Assembly: GCF_900107105.1 (NCBI RefSeq) | Contig: NZ_FNOT01000008.1 | Location: 62,001 to 126,000, forward strand | Source: Geodermatophilus africanus | GTDB taxonomy: Bacteria; Actinomycetota; Actinomycetes; Mycobacteriales; Geodermatophilaceae | DNA: 64,000 bases | Direction: 5' to 3' | Part shown: positions 42,814 through 51,384 of the stretch, piece after piece | Position numbering within the stretch: position 1 is the stretch's first letter | Layout: each line of letters opens with the position of its first letter | Translations under genes and position numbers: made by a program | Notes under the pieces: model-generated | The model's database searches: none | Told to the model about the DNA's origin: nothing | What the model saw: only the letters and a program-made list of their open reading frames with translations

Positions 42814-43509
42814 CTACCGCGGGCCTCCCTCGCTGGCGGACTGCACGATGCCGGACGCGATGTCGCGCAGCTTGCGGTTGTAGCGCTGCGAGGCCTCCCG
42901 CAGGACCTCGAACGCGGCCTCGGCGTCCAGCCGCCGCTGCGCCATGAGCACACCCTTCGCCTGCTCGATCACCGCGCGCGACTCCATCGCCAGCCGCATG
43001 TTGCGGGCCTGCTCGGCGAGCCGGTCCTGCGCGTCGGCGTTGGCCACCAGGACCGCGACGGCCTCGGCCACCGTCGTCGCCGCCTCCTCCGACTCCCGGG
43101 AGGAGAAGGCCGCCGGCCGGGTGGAGTAGATGTTCAGCGCGCCGATCGCACTGCCCTGGTAGGGCAGCGGCATCGACAGCGAGCTGCGGACCCCCACCTC
43201 GAGCACGCGGGGGGTGTAGTCCGGCCAGCGCTGCTCGGTGCGCATGTCGTCGATCCGCAGCACGACACCGGCCCTGCCGGCGTCCATGCACGGCCCGTAG
43301 CCACGCTCGTACTGCAGCTCGTCGGCGGCCAGCGCCATCTCGCCGGTGTGCGCGGCGGTGAACGCCCGGTCACCGCGGACGAGGGTGATGGAGGTGGACT
43401 CCGCGCCGGGGACGCCGCGGGCGGCGATGCCGGTGACCTCGCCGAGGACGTCGTCGAGACGCCGGTCGGCCAGCACCACCTGGCTCAGGTCACGCCAGAG
43501 CTCCTGCAC
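42814..43509 (-). CDS. GAF-ANTAR RNA-binding antiterminator-type regulator
   Basis: A 231-residue protein with an N-terminal GAF domain (about residues 20-150: SITLVRGDRAFTAAHTGEMALAADELQYERGYGPCMDAG and MPLPYQGSAIGALNIYSTRP) and a C-terminal ANTAR domain (about 165-225: LRLAMESRAVIEQAKGVLMAQRRLDAEAAFEVLREASQRYNRKLRDIA). ANTAR domains bind paired RNA hairpins and cause antitermination. It ends 6 bp from the convergent nucleoside hydrolase. GTG start, weak ribosome binding site. Target RNAs are not apparent in the window. Confidence 0.92.
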   Translation of the reverse strand: MQELWRDLSQVVLADRRLDDVLGEVTGIAARGVPGAESTSITLVRGDRAFTAAHTGEMALAADELQYERGYGPCMDAGRAGVVLRIDDMRTEQRWPDYTPRVLEVGVRSSLSMPLPYQGSAIGALNIYSTRPAAFSSRESEEAATTVAEAVAVLVANADAQDRLAEQARNMRLAMESRAVIEQAKGVLMAQRRLDAEAAFEVLREASQRYNRKLRDIASGIVQSASEGGPR

Positions 43510-43663
43510 GCGGGCCAGTCTGCCCCACCCGCGCGGCCGGGAGCCCGGAACGACCTCCGGGGGGTCGCCGCTGCAGGAAACGGGCCTTTCGGTCAGGATG
43601 GAGGAGCGGGTCGGGGTGGGGGCACTCCGGTCCGGTCGCCCAGCGACGGCGGAGGAGGTTGCC

Positions 43664-44155
43664 TTGGGCCAGGAGCCGTGGCCGCACGCACCCGTGCCGT
43701 CCCTCGCGGGCGACGTGTGGCACTGGCAGCTCGAGGCGATGCACGTCGTCTCCCGCGTCCGGGCCGACCTCCGGGCCCGGATCGCCCACCCGTCGGTCTG
43801 CTCGACCTCCACCGACGACGCGCGCGACGGGCTGCTGCTGGTCTTCGAGGAGCTGGCGTCCAACGCGCTCCGGCACGGCGGGGGTGCGGTGCGCGCGCTG
43901 GTGGTCGCCGGCACCGACGGCTGGCTGCTCGACCTCAGCGACGAGGCCCCCGAGCGGCCGCCCGTCCCCGCCGTCGACCGCGACCCGGCGCTCGGTGGCA
44001 TGGGGCTGCACCTGGTGGCCCAGCTGTCCAACGACTACGGCTGGGAGAGCCGGCCGGGTCGCAAGCACGTCTGGGCGATGCTGCCCAACGGGCTCGCGCC
44101 GCTGGAGACCGGCCACGTGCCCGAGCCGCGGGCCGGGGAGCAGTCCCGCGACTGA
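43664..44155 (+). CDS. RsbW-like ATP-binding (anti-sigma-type) protein
   Basis: A 163-residue single-domain HATPase_c protein: LLVFEELASNALRHGGG (N box), LDLSDEAPERPPVPAVDRDPALGGMGLHLVAQLSNDYGW (G1/G2). The TTG at 43664 was chosen because GGAGGAGG lies 5 nt upstream; an in-frame ATG at 43598 has no such site. Close in plan to the protein at 33224. It would act in partner switching with STAS proteins. Divergent from the GAF-ANTAR gene. Confidence 0.8.
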   Translation: MGQEPWPHAPVPSLAGDVWHWQLEAMHVVSRVRADLRARIAHPSVCSTSTDDARDGLLLVFEELASNALRHGGGAVRALVVAGTDGWLLDLSDEAPERPPVPAVDRDPALGGMGLHLVAQLSNDYGWESRPGRKHVWAMLPNGLAPLETGHVPEPRAGEQSRD

Positions 44156-44260
44156 AGAAGAACCCGTCCTCCTCACCCCTCGGAGAAGGACCCCGTCCTT
44201 CCCACCCCTCGCAAGCTCGCGGCGGGACCCGAGACGGGGCCGGAGCCTCTGGACGGGGCC
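44153..44260 (+). repeat. Stop-codon-anchored GC hairpin repeat, doubled copy
   Basis: Starts at the TGA of the ATPase (44153), then AGAAGAACCCGTCCTCCTCACCCCTCGG, a second AGAAGGACCCCGTCCTTCCCACCCCTCGCAAGCTCGCGGCGGGACCC and two right arms GACGGGGCC (44233-44241 and 44252-44260). The left arm pairs with either right arm. Probable terminator. Confidence 0.65.
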
Positions 44261-44269
44261 ACGCCGCGG

Positions 44270-44346
44270 CCAGGTGCCGTCCCCGGCTGACGCTGAGCCG
44301 CTGCCCGTGTCCCGGTCGGGGGACCCTCCGGGCCCCGCGACCGATC
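44270..44346 (-). repeat. Intergenic repeat, second family (copy 1)
   Basis: CCAGGTGCCGTCCCCGGCTGACGCTGAGCCGCT through GGACCCTCCGGGCCCCGCGACCGATC matches 56157-56230 along most of its length with small gaps. It lies between the convergent ATPase and GTPase genes. In the other copy the element begins at an MFS stop codon on the minus strand. Confidence 0.55.
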
Positions 44347-44401
44347 CACCGTGGCCACGAGCGGTCCCCGACCGCCTATTCACCCCTCGATCTCCGCCCC
44401 G

Positions 44402-45985
44402 CTACTTCCTGGCGCGGGTCACGGCGGCGCAGTAGCGGGCGTGGTCCTCGCGGACCTCGGCCATCGGGGCGAGCACCTCCTCCTGCCCGACGACGTCGAC
44501 CGCCGCGTACAGCCGCTGCTCGGCCCGCCGCGCCCGCCGCCTCGCCCGCACCCCGACCAGTGGCCGGGCGACCAGCGCTAGCAGCGCCCCCGCCAGCAGC
44601 CCGCCGACCAGCAGCAGCGTGGGCAGCGGCAGGCCCTCCACCCGGGGCAGCGGGACGACGTCGTCGAGCTGGAAGAACCCGAGCACGACCAGCGCCAGCA
44701 GCCAGAGCGCGCCCGCGAGCGCGACCAGCGCGAGCAGCCACTGCAACCCACCGACCCCCCGCTGCCACAGCGGGGTGCGCTGCGGGCCGAGGTCGGTGCC
44801 CGCGACGGCCCGGTCGAGCCGGTCGGCCAGCAGCTCCTCCGACACCTCGACGGTCCGCCGCAGCTCGTCGCGCCACGCCTGAGGCAGCCCCTTCCCGGCC
44901 GCCTCCCGCGCGGCACGCACCGCACGGGTCACCCCGGCCCGCTGCACCGCCCCCGCGGCCGGCAGCGACGTCCGGGCCACCACCTCGCCCTCGCCCTGCC
45001 CGAGGTGCAGCCGGTCGAGCGGGTCGGGGCGCAGCTTCCGGGTCCAGCGCACCAGGGGCCAGCCGGTGGCCGCCGTCCCGCTGCGGCGCACGGACCGCTC
45101 GACGGCGGCGGTGACCGCCGGCACCCCGGCGGCCTCGGCCAGCGCGTCGGTGAGCTGCTCGCGCTCGGCACGGCCCACGCCGCCCCCGGCGTCGCCACCG
45201 CAGTGCGCCGCCAGCGCCGTCGCGACCCCGCGGACGTCGGCGGCGAGCCGGTCGGTCGCCGCCCGCCGGGCCGTCACCCGCCGGGCCAGGTCGGCGCGCA
45301 GCTCCCCGACGCCGGTACCGGCGCGCGCGGAGACGGCCAGCAGCGGCGTGTCCGCGAGTCCCTCCCGGTCGAGCAGCCCGCGCAGGTCGGTCAGGCAGGC
45401 CCGCGCGGCCGCGGCGTCGAGCCGGTCGATCTGGTTGAGGACGACGAGCAGCACCCCCGCGTGCCCGGCGAGCGGCACCAGGTAGCGCTCGTGGACGGCG
45501 GCGTCGGCGTACTTCTCCGGGTCGAGCACCCACACCAGCACGTCGACCAGCTGCACCAGCCGGTCGACCTCCAGCCGGTGCTCGAGCCGCACGCTGTCGT
45601 GGTCGGGCAGGTCGAGCAGCACCAGGCCGTCGAGCGCCGGCTCGGGCGCGTGCCGGTGCCGGCGCGGCACCTGCAGCCAGTCGAGCAGCCGGTCCTGCGG
45701 CTCCCCCCACACGGTGGCGTGCGCGACGCCGGTCGTCGGACGGCGGATGCCCGGCGTGCTCACCTCGGCCCCCGACAGCGCGTTGAACAGCGTGGACTTG
45801 CCGCTCCCGGTGGCCCCGGCCAGGGCCACGACGGTGGCGTCGCCGAGCGCCTCGCGGGCGCCGGCCTTGGCCAGCAGCGTCCGGGCCGCGGCGAGCTCGG
45901 GTACCTCGAGGCGGCCGTCCGAGACCTCGACCGCCTCGCGCAGCGCCCCCAGCCGGTCGGCCAGCGGCGGCGTCCGTCCCCTCAT
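44402..45985 (-). CDS. Dynamin-like/YfjP-type membrane GTPase
   Basis: A 527-residue GTPase. P-loop GATGSGKSTLFNALSG (about residues 56-71), G3 LDLPDHDS, and G4 NQID (LLVVLNQIDRLD). The C-terminal half is helical with two adjacent transmembrane segments (LLALVALAGALWLLALVVLGFF and LPTLLLVGGLLAGALLALVA). It is encoded directly after a second GTPase with an ATGA overlap; such pairs recall the Streptomyces DynA/DynB dynamins that act at division septa, although orthology is inference. Stop is TAG. Confidence 0.85.
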   Translation of the reverse strand: MRGRTPPLADRLGALREAVEVSDGRLEVPELAAARTLLAKAGAREALGDATVVALAGATGSGKSTLFNALSGAEVSTPGIRRPTTGVAHATVWGEPQDRLLDWLQVPRRHRHAPEPALDGLVLLDLPDHDSVRLEHRLEVDRLVQLVDVLVWVLDPEKYADAAVHERYLVPLAGHAGVLLVVLNQIDRLDAAAARACLTDLRGLLDREGLADTPLLAVSARAGTGVGELRADLARRVTARRAATDRLAADVRGVATALAAHCGGDAGGGVGRAEREQLTDALAEAAGVPAVTAAVERSVRRSGTAATGWPLVRWTRKLRPDPLDRLHLGQGEGEVVARTSLPAAGAVQRAGVTRAVRAAREAAGKGLPQAWRDELRRTVEVSEELLADRLDRAVAGTDLGPQRTPLWQRGVGGLQWLLALVALAGALWLLALVVLGFFQLDDVVPLPRVEGLPLPTLLLVGGLLAGALLALVARPLVGVRARRRARRAEQRLYAAVDVVGQEEVLAPMAEVREDHARYCAAVTRARK

Positions 45986-47679
45986 GCCCGGTCTCGCGCC
46001 GCGGTCAGCGCGGTGGCGGCGGCGCGCAGGTCCGCGGCGGCCTCGGGCCCCGGGCCGGCGGCGTCGACCAGCGCGTCGAACCGGTCCTGCTCGTAGCGCA
46101 GCAGCGCGTCGGCGCGGGCCTGCAGGTCCTCCCGGGCGCGGGCGGCCAGCGAGCGGACGGCGGCGTCGCCGAACACCGCCTCCAGCAGCCGCTGCCCCAG
46201 CGCCGTCGTCCCGCCGGCGACGGCCACCTCCCCGCCGGTGAGCCCGCCGGTGTGCGCGAAGACGGCGACCATGACCGCGGCGCCGGCGCCGTTGACCCCC
46301 CACGAGAGCACCCGGGCCTGGGTGCGCTTTCCTGCGCCCTCCTCGCGGACGAGGTCCAGCACGTAGCCCTGCCAGTCGCGGACCTGCGCCGCGGCGGCCT
46401 CGGGGAAGTCGGGCGACACCCGGTCCAGCGGCTCGTCCCCCGCGGCCAGCAGTGGCGGCCCGCCGGGCAGCGCCCGCCACGCGGTGACGGTGCGCTCGGC
46501 CGCGCGGTCGGCCTCGGCGCGCAGCAGCGTCTCCACGCTGGTCTCCAGTGCGCCCTGCAGCTCGTCGGCGGGCGTGGGGCGGCCGGTGACCGCGGCAGCC
46601 ACGCGGTCGCGCAGCCGCCCGATCGAGCTCTGCAGCGACCGCATCCACTCGCCGGTGCCCACGAATTCCTGCCAGCGGGCCAGCACCTCGCCGCGCAGCA
46701 GGCTGCCGCTGCGCACGCCCTCCTCGATGCCCTCGTAGGCGGCGGTGTAGGACGCGGCGGCCGCCTCCCGCAGCGCGCCGGCGGCCCGCGCCTGCTGCTC
46801 GACCTCGGCGGCGATGCCCGCCACCCGGTCCTCCAGGCTGGCCAGGGCGCCGGTGAGGGTCTGCCGGACGACGGCGGCGCGCTGCTCCTGGTCGGCGGCG
46901 AGCGCGTGCAGCCAGCCGCGCAGCGGGGCGACCTGGTCCTCGGTGAGGAAGCCGTCGACCAGCGGCCGCTCCTCGACGACGAACAGCCGCACCCCGGTCA
47001 GCCCGGCCCGGTCCAGCATGCCGGCGAGGTCGGGGGCGATCTCGTCGGCGGCGCCCGGGGGCACCCGGTCCAGGACGACGGCCAGCGCGGTGCCCCGCTC
47101 CTGCGCCGTCCGCAGCACGTCCCAAGGGACGGCGTCCGCGTAGCGGGCCGCGGTGGTGACGAAGACCCACAGGTCGGCGGCGGCAAGCAGCTGCGCGGCC
47201 AGCTCGCGGTTGGACTCCACGACCGAGTCGACGTCCGGCGCGTCGAGCAGCGCGAGGCCGGGCGGGACGTCGTCCCGCGGCACCAGCTGCAGCGTGCCGG
47301 GGCCGCCGGCCCCGCCGGTGACCCGGGCCAGGCCCGGCAGCACCCGCTCGCCCTCGAAGGCGGCGACGTCGGCGCGGGCGCAGACCAGCACCGGCGCCCG
47401 GGTGGTCGGCCGCAGCACGCCCGCGGTGGTCACCGGTGCGCCGATGATGCTGTTGACCAGCGTGGACTTGCCCGCCCCGGTGGAGCCGCCGACGACGGTG
47501 AGCAGCGGGGCGTCCAGGTCGCGGAGCCGCGGCAGCAGGTAGTCGTCCACCTGCTCGACCACCCCGCGGGCCGCGCGGCGGGCGGCCTCGCCACCGGGCG
47601 TGGTCAGGCCGAGCGGCGCGGCCGCGACGACGTCCCTCAGGGACGTCAGGGCCTCGGGCAGGCGAGCGGGCGCGGTCAC
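45982..47679 (-). CDS. Dynamin-like GTPase, partner of the downstream GTPase
   Basis: A 565-residue GTPase. P-loop GGSTGAGKSTLVNSIIG (about residues 64-80), switch region LRPTTRAPVLV, G3-like LLDAPDVDSV. The G4 motif is degenerate (VVLDRVP in place of NKxD). A long helical middle region with a possible coiled coil follows, then one hydrophobic stretch (VNGAGAAVMVAVFAHTGG). The stop overlaps the start of the next GTPase by ATGA, so equal expression and a heteromeric complex are likely. GTG start. Confidence 0.85.
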   Translation of the reverse strand: MTAPARLPEALTSLRDVVAAAPLGLTTPGGEAARRAARGVVEQVDDYLLPRLRDLDAPLLTVVGGSTGAGKSTLVNSIIGAPVTTAGVLRPTTRAPVLVCARADVAAFEGERVLPGLARVTGGAGGPGTLQLVPRDDVPPGLALLDAPDVDSVVESNRELAAQLLAAADLWVFVTTAARYADAVPWDVLRTAQERGTALAVVLDRVPPGAADEIAPDLAGMLDRAGLTGVRLFVVEERPLVDGFLTEDQVAPLRGWLHALAADQEQRAAVVRQTLTGALASLEDRVAGIAAEVEQQARAAGALREAAAASYTAAYEGIEEGVRSGSLLRGEVLARWQEFVGTGEWMRSLQSSIGRLRDRVAAAVTGRPTPADELQGALETSVETLLRAEADRAAERTVTAWRALPGGPPLLAAGDEPLDRVSPDFPEAAAAQVRDWQGYVLDLVREEGAGKRTQARVLSWGVNGAGAAVMVAVFAHTGGLTGGEVAVAGGTTALGQRLLEAVFGDAAVRSLAARAREDLQARADALLRYEQDRFDALVDAAGPGPEAAADLRAAATALTAARDRA

Positions 47680-47708
47680 GCCCCGGGACTATCCCGCCGG
47701 GGCAGTTC

Positions 47709-48344
47709 CTAGTCGGCCTGGCGGAGGCGCTCGAGCCGCAGCGCCTCGAAGACCCGCCGCCGCAGCCGGTCCTGCTCCTGCTCGGTCAGCTCCGGGAACT
47801 TCACGGAGATCAGCCAGCGCGGTCCCCGGGGTTCCACGCGCACCACCTCACCGGCCGCGGTGAAGGCGCCGTCCCCGAGCTCCAGGGTCGCGTCGATGGG
47901 GGTGCCCGGCGGCGGCTGCAGACCCCAGCCGTCGAACCAGGCACGGGCGCCGGCCTCGCTGAGGTCCACGGTCTCACCGGTGATGAGCACCGATCCGCAC
48001 CGGGCCACGACCGGGACCTCGACGCGGGCACGCACCGACTGACGTCGCTGGCTGGCCTCGGCCGGCCCCGTGATCTGCAGGCTCCAGCGCAGCTCCGGGT
48101 CGGACCGGACCTCGGTCACCTCCGCCGGGAGCGACCGCCCGCCCGTCGGGCCACCCCACAGGACCTCGACGCGGTGCCCCGGCTCGACCTTGAGCTGCTC
48201 GGCGTACTCGGCGAGCACGAGCCGGACCCGCAGGTCGGTCCCGTCCGAGACCTCCACGGAACTGGGCAGCGCGACACCGCGGGCCAGCGGGATGACCTCG
48301 GCTGCACAGCCCGGCTCGGGCCAGTCCACCCCGGCAACGCTCAT
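47709..48344 (-). CDS. PilZ-domain c-di-GMP-binding protein (paralogue 1)
   Basis: A 211-residue protein with an N-terminal YcgR-like domain and a C-terminal PilZ domain. The c-di-GMP motifs RxxxR (QRRQSVRARVEVP, about residues 105-118) and DxSxxG (DLSEAGARAWF) are intact. It would link c-di-GMP level to flagellar motion or another output. It shares the C-terminal EQDRLRRRVFEA segment and overall plan with the next gene upstream, so the two arose by tandem duplication. ATG with GGGGAGA upstream. Confidence 0.88.
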   Translation of the reverse strand: MSVAGVDWPEPGCAAEVIPLARGVALPSSVEVSDGTDLRVRLVLAEYAEQLKVEPGHRVEVLWGGPTGGRSLPAEVTEVRSDPELRWSLQITGPAEASQRRQSVRARVEVPVVARCGSVLITGETVDLSEAGARAWFDGWGLQPPPGTPIDATLELGDGAFTAAGEVVRVEPRGPRWLISVKFPELTEQEQDRLRRRVFEALRLERLRQAD

Positions 48345-48382
48345 CTTCGTCTCCCCGATCGAGTCCACCGCCCCGGGCGGAC

Positions 48383-48407
48383 TGCGGCCGGAGGTGTTCC
48401 GGCCGCA
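48383..48407. terminator. 10-bp hairpin between the PilZ genes
   Basis: TGCGGCCGGA-GGTGT-TCCGGCCGCA, a perfect 10-bp stem with a 5-nt loop. It lies after the upstream PilZ gene and 39 bp before the start of the downstream one, so it may be a terminator/attenuator or part of the 5' leader. Confidence 0.55.
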
Positions 48408-48431
48408 CGACCCCGGGGATGCACGACGGTC

Positions 48432-48461
48432 CTGGGATCGGCCGGGGAGGCGTCGGGGTTT
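48432..48461 (-). promoter_or_regulatory. Candidate sigma-28 (WhiG/FliA-type) promoter of the downstream PilZ gene
   Basis: On the minus strand, CTAAACCCC is followed after a spacer by GCCGATCC. The WhiG/FliA consensus is TAAA, about 15 nt, GCCGATAA; here the spacing is 16 and the last two bases differ. It would direct transcription of the PilZ gene ending at 47709. One-site match by eye only. Confidence 0.3.
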
Positions 48462-48502
48462 AGCGGAACCGCGGACCCTCGTTCCCCCGAGGGGTGACGG
48501 GC

Positions 48503-49135
48503 TCAGATCGCGCGGGCCCGGTCCTCGCGCATCGCCCGGAACACGCGGCGGCGCAGCCGGTCCTGCTCCTTCTCCGGCAGGGCGGTGAAGCGCAGGGACA
48601 GCGTCCATCGACCACCCCGCACCTGGTACCAGACCACCTCGGCCGGGGTGACCAGCGCGTCGTCCTCGAGCTGCAGCACGACGGCGACCGTGGCGCCCGG
48701 CGACGGGGGTGGGCCGTAGGCGTCGACGACGACGCGGATGCCGGTCTCGCTGAGGTCGAGGACGTCACCCTGGAGCTCGACGCCGTCGACGGTCACGGTG
48801 AGCGGCAGCACGAGGCGGCCGCGGACGGCCTCCCGGCGCTGGACCGGCTCGGCGGGTGCAGTGACGTCCAGGTGCCAGCGCGGCACGGCGCCGCGCCCCA
48901 CCGTGGTCACCTCGGCCGTCAGCATCCGGACGTCGAGCGCGTCGTGCCAGACGAGCCGCACCTCCTCGCCGACGCGGACGACCTGCTGTCCGGGGAAGTC
49001 ACCGACCGACGGGCGGAGGACCACCGTGGCCGCGTCGGCGACCTCGACCCTGGCGCTCACGGACACCCGGTGCTCGGGCAACATCACCTCCACCTCACCG
49101 TCCCGGTGCGGATGGTCGACTCCGGGCGTAGTCAT
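48503..49135 (-). CDS. PilZ-domain c-di-GMP-binding protein (paralogue 2)
   Basis: A 210-residue YcgR-like protein. The c-di-GMP motifs are QRREAVRGRLVLP (RxxxR, about residues 100-112) and DLSETGIRVVV (DxSxxG). The C-terminus PEKEQDRLRRRVFRAMREDR matches that of the neighbouring paralogue. ATG preceded by GGAGGGACACC. The 158-bp gap to paralogue 1 carries a hairpin and a possible promoter, so the two may be expressed differently. Confidence 0.88.
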   Translation of the reverse strand: MTTPGVDHPHRDGEVEVMLPEHRVSVSARVEVADAATVVLRPSVGDFPGQQVVRVGEEVRLVWHDALDVRMLTAEVTTVGRGAVPRWHLDVTAPAEPVQRREAVRGRLVLPLTVTVDGVELQGDVLDLSETGIRVVVDAYGPPPSPGATVAVVLQLEDDALVTPAEVVWYQVRGGRWTLSLRFTALPEKEQDRLRRRVFRAMREDRARAI

Positions 49136-49299
49136 GGTGTCCCTCCGTTCACGTGTCGCGACGGGCGGTCACAGAACCCGTGCGGCGGAACGGTAACCCG
49201 CCGTCCGTCCCGCCCACGGCGGAGGACCGCTGCACCGGCGTGCCGTCCGACGACGGGCCCGGTCCTCGCCCCGGTGCTGCCTACGCGGATCGGACCGGC

Positions 49300-49450
49300 C
49301 TGACTCCACGCCGCGGTCCGCTCCTCGCTCGCACAGCTCGCTGCGATGCTCCCGCGGCTGTCGTCAGGCCTTGCTCACGGGCCCGACTCCGCGCCGCGGT
49401 CCGCTCCTCGCTCGCAGAGCTCGCTGCGATGCTCCCGCGGCTGTCGTCAG
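49300..49450. repeat. Two tandem copies of an 83-bp repeat
   Basis: The stretch CTCCTCGCTCGCACAGCTCGCTGCGATGCTCCCGCGGCTGTCGTCAGGCC at 49321 recurs almost unchanged at 49404, 83 bp later, each preceded by CGACTCC-CGCCGCGGTCCG. On the minus strand the second copy starts at the stop codon (TGA, 49449-49447) of the small cysteine protein gene. The unit contains CGCTCGCAGAGCTCGCTGCG inverted repeats. It fills the 311-bp gap between that gene and the PilZ promoter region. Confidence 0.75.
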
Positions 49451-49683
49451 GCCGAGTCGCGGACCGGGGCGTCCCCGTGCTCCTGCCGGGCGCAGTGGGC
49501 GCAGCAGTAGAAGTGCCCCTCGACGACGACGCCATGGCCGACGACCTTGACGCCGCAGTGCTCGCAGATCGGCGCCATCCGGTGGATCGCGCACTCGAAG
49601 CTGTCGAAGGTGTGCCGCGCCCCCTGGGCGACCACCTCGAAGCTCAGCTCGTAGTCATTGCCGCAGACCTCGCAGACCGCCAT
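49447..49683 (-). CDS. Small zinc-ribbon-like protein (78 aa)
   Basis: A 78-residue protein with paired cysteines and histidines: CEVCGNDYE, FECAIHRMAPICEHCG and GHFYCCAHCARQEHG. The CxxC pairs suggest one or two zinc sites (treble-clef or rubredoxin-like knuckles). Such small proteins are frequent in actinobacteria and unassigned. The ATG has GAGGAGG 5 nt upstream. Tandem 83-bp repeats follow the stop. Confidence 0.75.
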   Translation of the reverse strand: MAVCEVCGNDYELSFEVVAQGARHTFDSFECAIHRMAPICEHCGVKVVGHGVVVEGHFYCCAHCARQEHGDAPVRDSA

Positions 49684-49861
49684 GACCCCTCCTCGCGGGT
49701 GTGGTCCCCTCCCCGTTCCCCGTTCCCCGGCGCGGGCCACGGGACACCGGCGGGCCCGCCCGGCGCCTCGTCGAGGGAGACGACCTCGTGGTGATCAGCG
49801 TCCGATGGCCACGAGTTCGGCGCACCCGACGAGCGGGCCGCGGCGGCGGGACCACGGCGGG

Positions 49862-51379
49862 TCAGCGGCGGCGGGTCAGCGAGCCGCGCAGCCGCGGCCG
49901 GAAGCTGCGGCGCACCCGCTGCCACCGGTTGGGCGTCCGCTCGGCGTCGAGCAGCTCGGTGTCGGCCAGGGCCTGCTCCACCGGGTTGAGGTCCGGCGGG
50001 GTGAAGGGCACCAGTGAGCGGCCCACCGGACGGCGCAGGCTCTCCACCGCCCGCAGCAGCGACCCGCCGCAGGCCACCAGCGCCTCGGCGACCGCGGACG
50101 GTGGCACGCCGAGGTGCTCGCCCAGCAGCCGGTCGCGAAGGCCGGTGACCGCGGCGCTCTTCTCGGCCGCGCGCGGGTCGCCGGGGCGCACCTCGATGGA
50201 GACGTCGCACTCGGTGTCCAGCCCCATCGACCGGTTGTTCAGGTTGGAGGACCCGATCCGCAGGAACCGGTCGTCGACCACCGCGACCTTGGCGTGCACG
50301 TAGATCGGCCGCCGCCCCTCGGTCACCGGCACGTAGAGCTGGAACCGGCCGTGGACGTCGGCCTCCCGCACCAGGGCGAGCAGCTTGGCGCGGGCGGTGC
50401 CCATCGCCTTCTCCTGCAGCCACCCCTCGGCGCTCTCGGGGTTGACGACGACGACGTCGGGGCCGTCGGGCTCGCGCAGCCGCTGGGCGATGGCCTCGGC
50501 GATCCGGCGGTTGGCGAAGTACTGGCTCTCGATGTAGACGCTGCGCCGGGCCCCGGCGATGACGGCCAGCCACAGCAGCTCGATCTCGTGCACCAGGCTG
50601 GTGCCGCCGTGCTCGGGCCGGGTGCGGGAAACGGCGACGTCCACGTCGGTGAGCAGCGGCTCGACGCCCGGCGGCCAGCAGGCCTCGACGTCCTCGACCG
50701 GCTCCAGCGACCGTCCCGTGCCGCTCTCCCACCGCTCCCGCGCCAGGTCGCCGATCGCCCGGGCGGCCGGGCCGGAGACCAGGCTGGTCACGTCGTGCCA
50801 CGGGCCGGTGAGCTGGTGCGACGAGGGACGGCGGCGCAGCGGGTGGCGGTCGAGGTGCTCGGAGGTGTCCCAGCGGTCGGCGGTGACGTCGATGCCGCCG
50901 GCGAAGGCCAGGCAGTCGTCGACCACCACGATCTTCTGGTGGTGGGCCCCGCCGACCGGGTGGTGCGTGTCGACCGTCATCCGCAGCCGGTCGGGGGTGC
51001 GCCGGTCGAGCAGCACGACCGGCACCAGGCCGCGGCCGAGCGCGCCGATGACGCCGTAGTCCCAGACCAGGACGCCGATCTCCAGCTGCGGGTTGGTGCG
51101 GACCGCCTCCTCCAGCACCCGCCCCAGCTTGTCCGGCCGTCGTCGCCCGCGGCGGTGCCGTCCGGCACCGCGGGGGTCCATCCGGATCCGCGGGTCGAAG
51201 TCCCAGCCGATGAACAGCACCCGGCGCTGCGCCCGCAGCACCGCGCCGCGCAGCGCGGCGAAGTAGTCGGCGGCGTCCACGAAGACCGCGTGCCGCTCGG
51301 CCCGTTCGATCCGCCAGCAGGTCTCCCCGGGGACCAGCAGGTCCTCGGTGGCGACCGGCCCGGCGCCTCCGTCGGCCAC
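49862..51379 (-). CDS. Phospholipase D family protein
   Basis: A 505-residue protein with two HKD motifs: HHQKIVVVDDCLAFAGGIDVTADRWD (about residues 150-175) and HAKVAVVDDRFLRIGSSNLNNRSMG (about 365-390). The spacing and second-motif form fit phospholipase D / cardiolipin synthase-like enzymes of actinobacteria, which hydrolyse or transfer phosphatidyl groups. No signal peptide is seen. The GTG at 51379 lies 5 bp after the NYN gene stop, so the two form an operon; the longer open frame over the NYN gene is not used. Confidence 0.9.
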   Translation of the reverse strand: MADGGAGPVATEDLLVPGETCWRIERAERHAVFVDAADYFAALRGAVLRAQRRVLFIGWDFDPRIRMDPRGAGRHRRGRRRPDKLGRVLEEAVRTNPQLEIGVLVWDYGVIGALGRGLVPVVLLDRRTPDRLRMTVDTHHPVGGAHHQKIVVVDDCLAFAGGIDVTADRWDTSEHLDRHPLRRRPSSHQLTGPWHDVTSLVSGPAARAIGDLARERWESGTGRSLEPVEDVEACWPPGVEPLLTDVDVAVSRTRPEHGGTSLVHEIELLWLAVIAGARRSVYIESQYFANRRIAEAIAQRLREPDGPDVVVVNPESAEGWLQEKAMGTARAKLLALVREADVHGRFQLYVPVTEGRRPIYVHAKVAVVDDRFLRIGSSNLNNRSMGLDTECDVSIEVRPGDPRAAEKSAAVTGLRDRLLGEHLGVPPSAVAEALVACGGSLLRAVESLRRPVGRSLVPFTPPDLNPVEQALADTELLDAERTPNRWQRVRRSFRPRLRGSLTRRR

Positions 51380-51384
51380 CCCGG

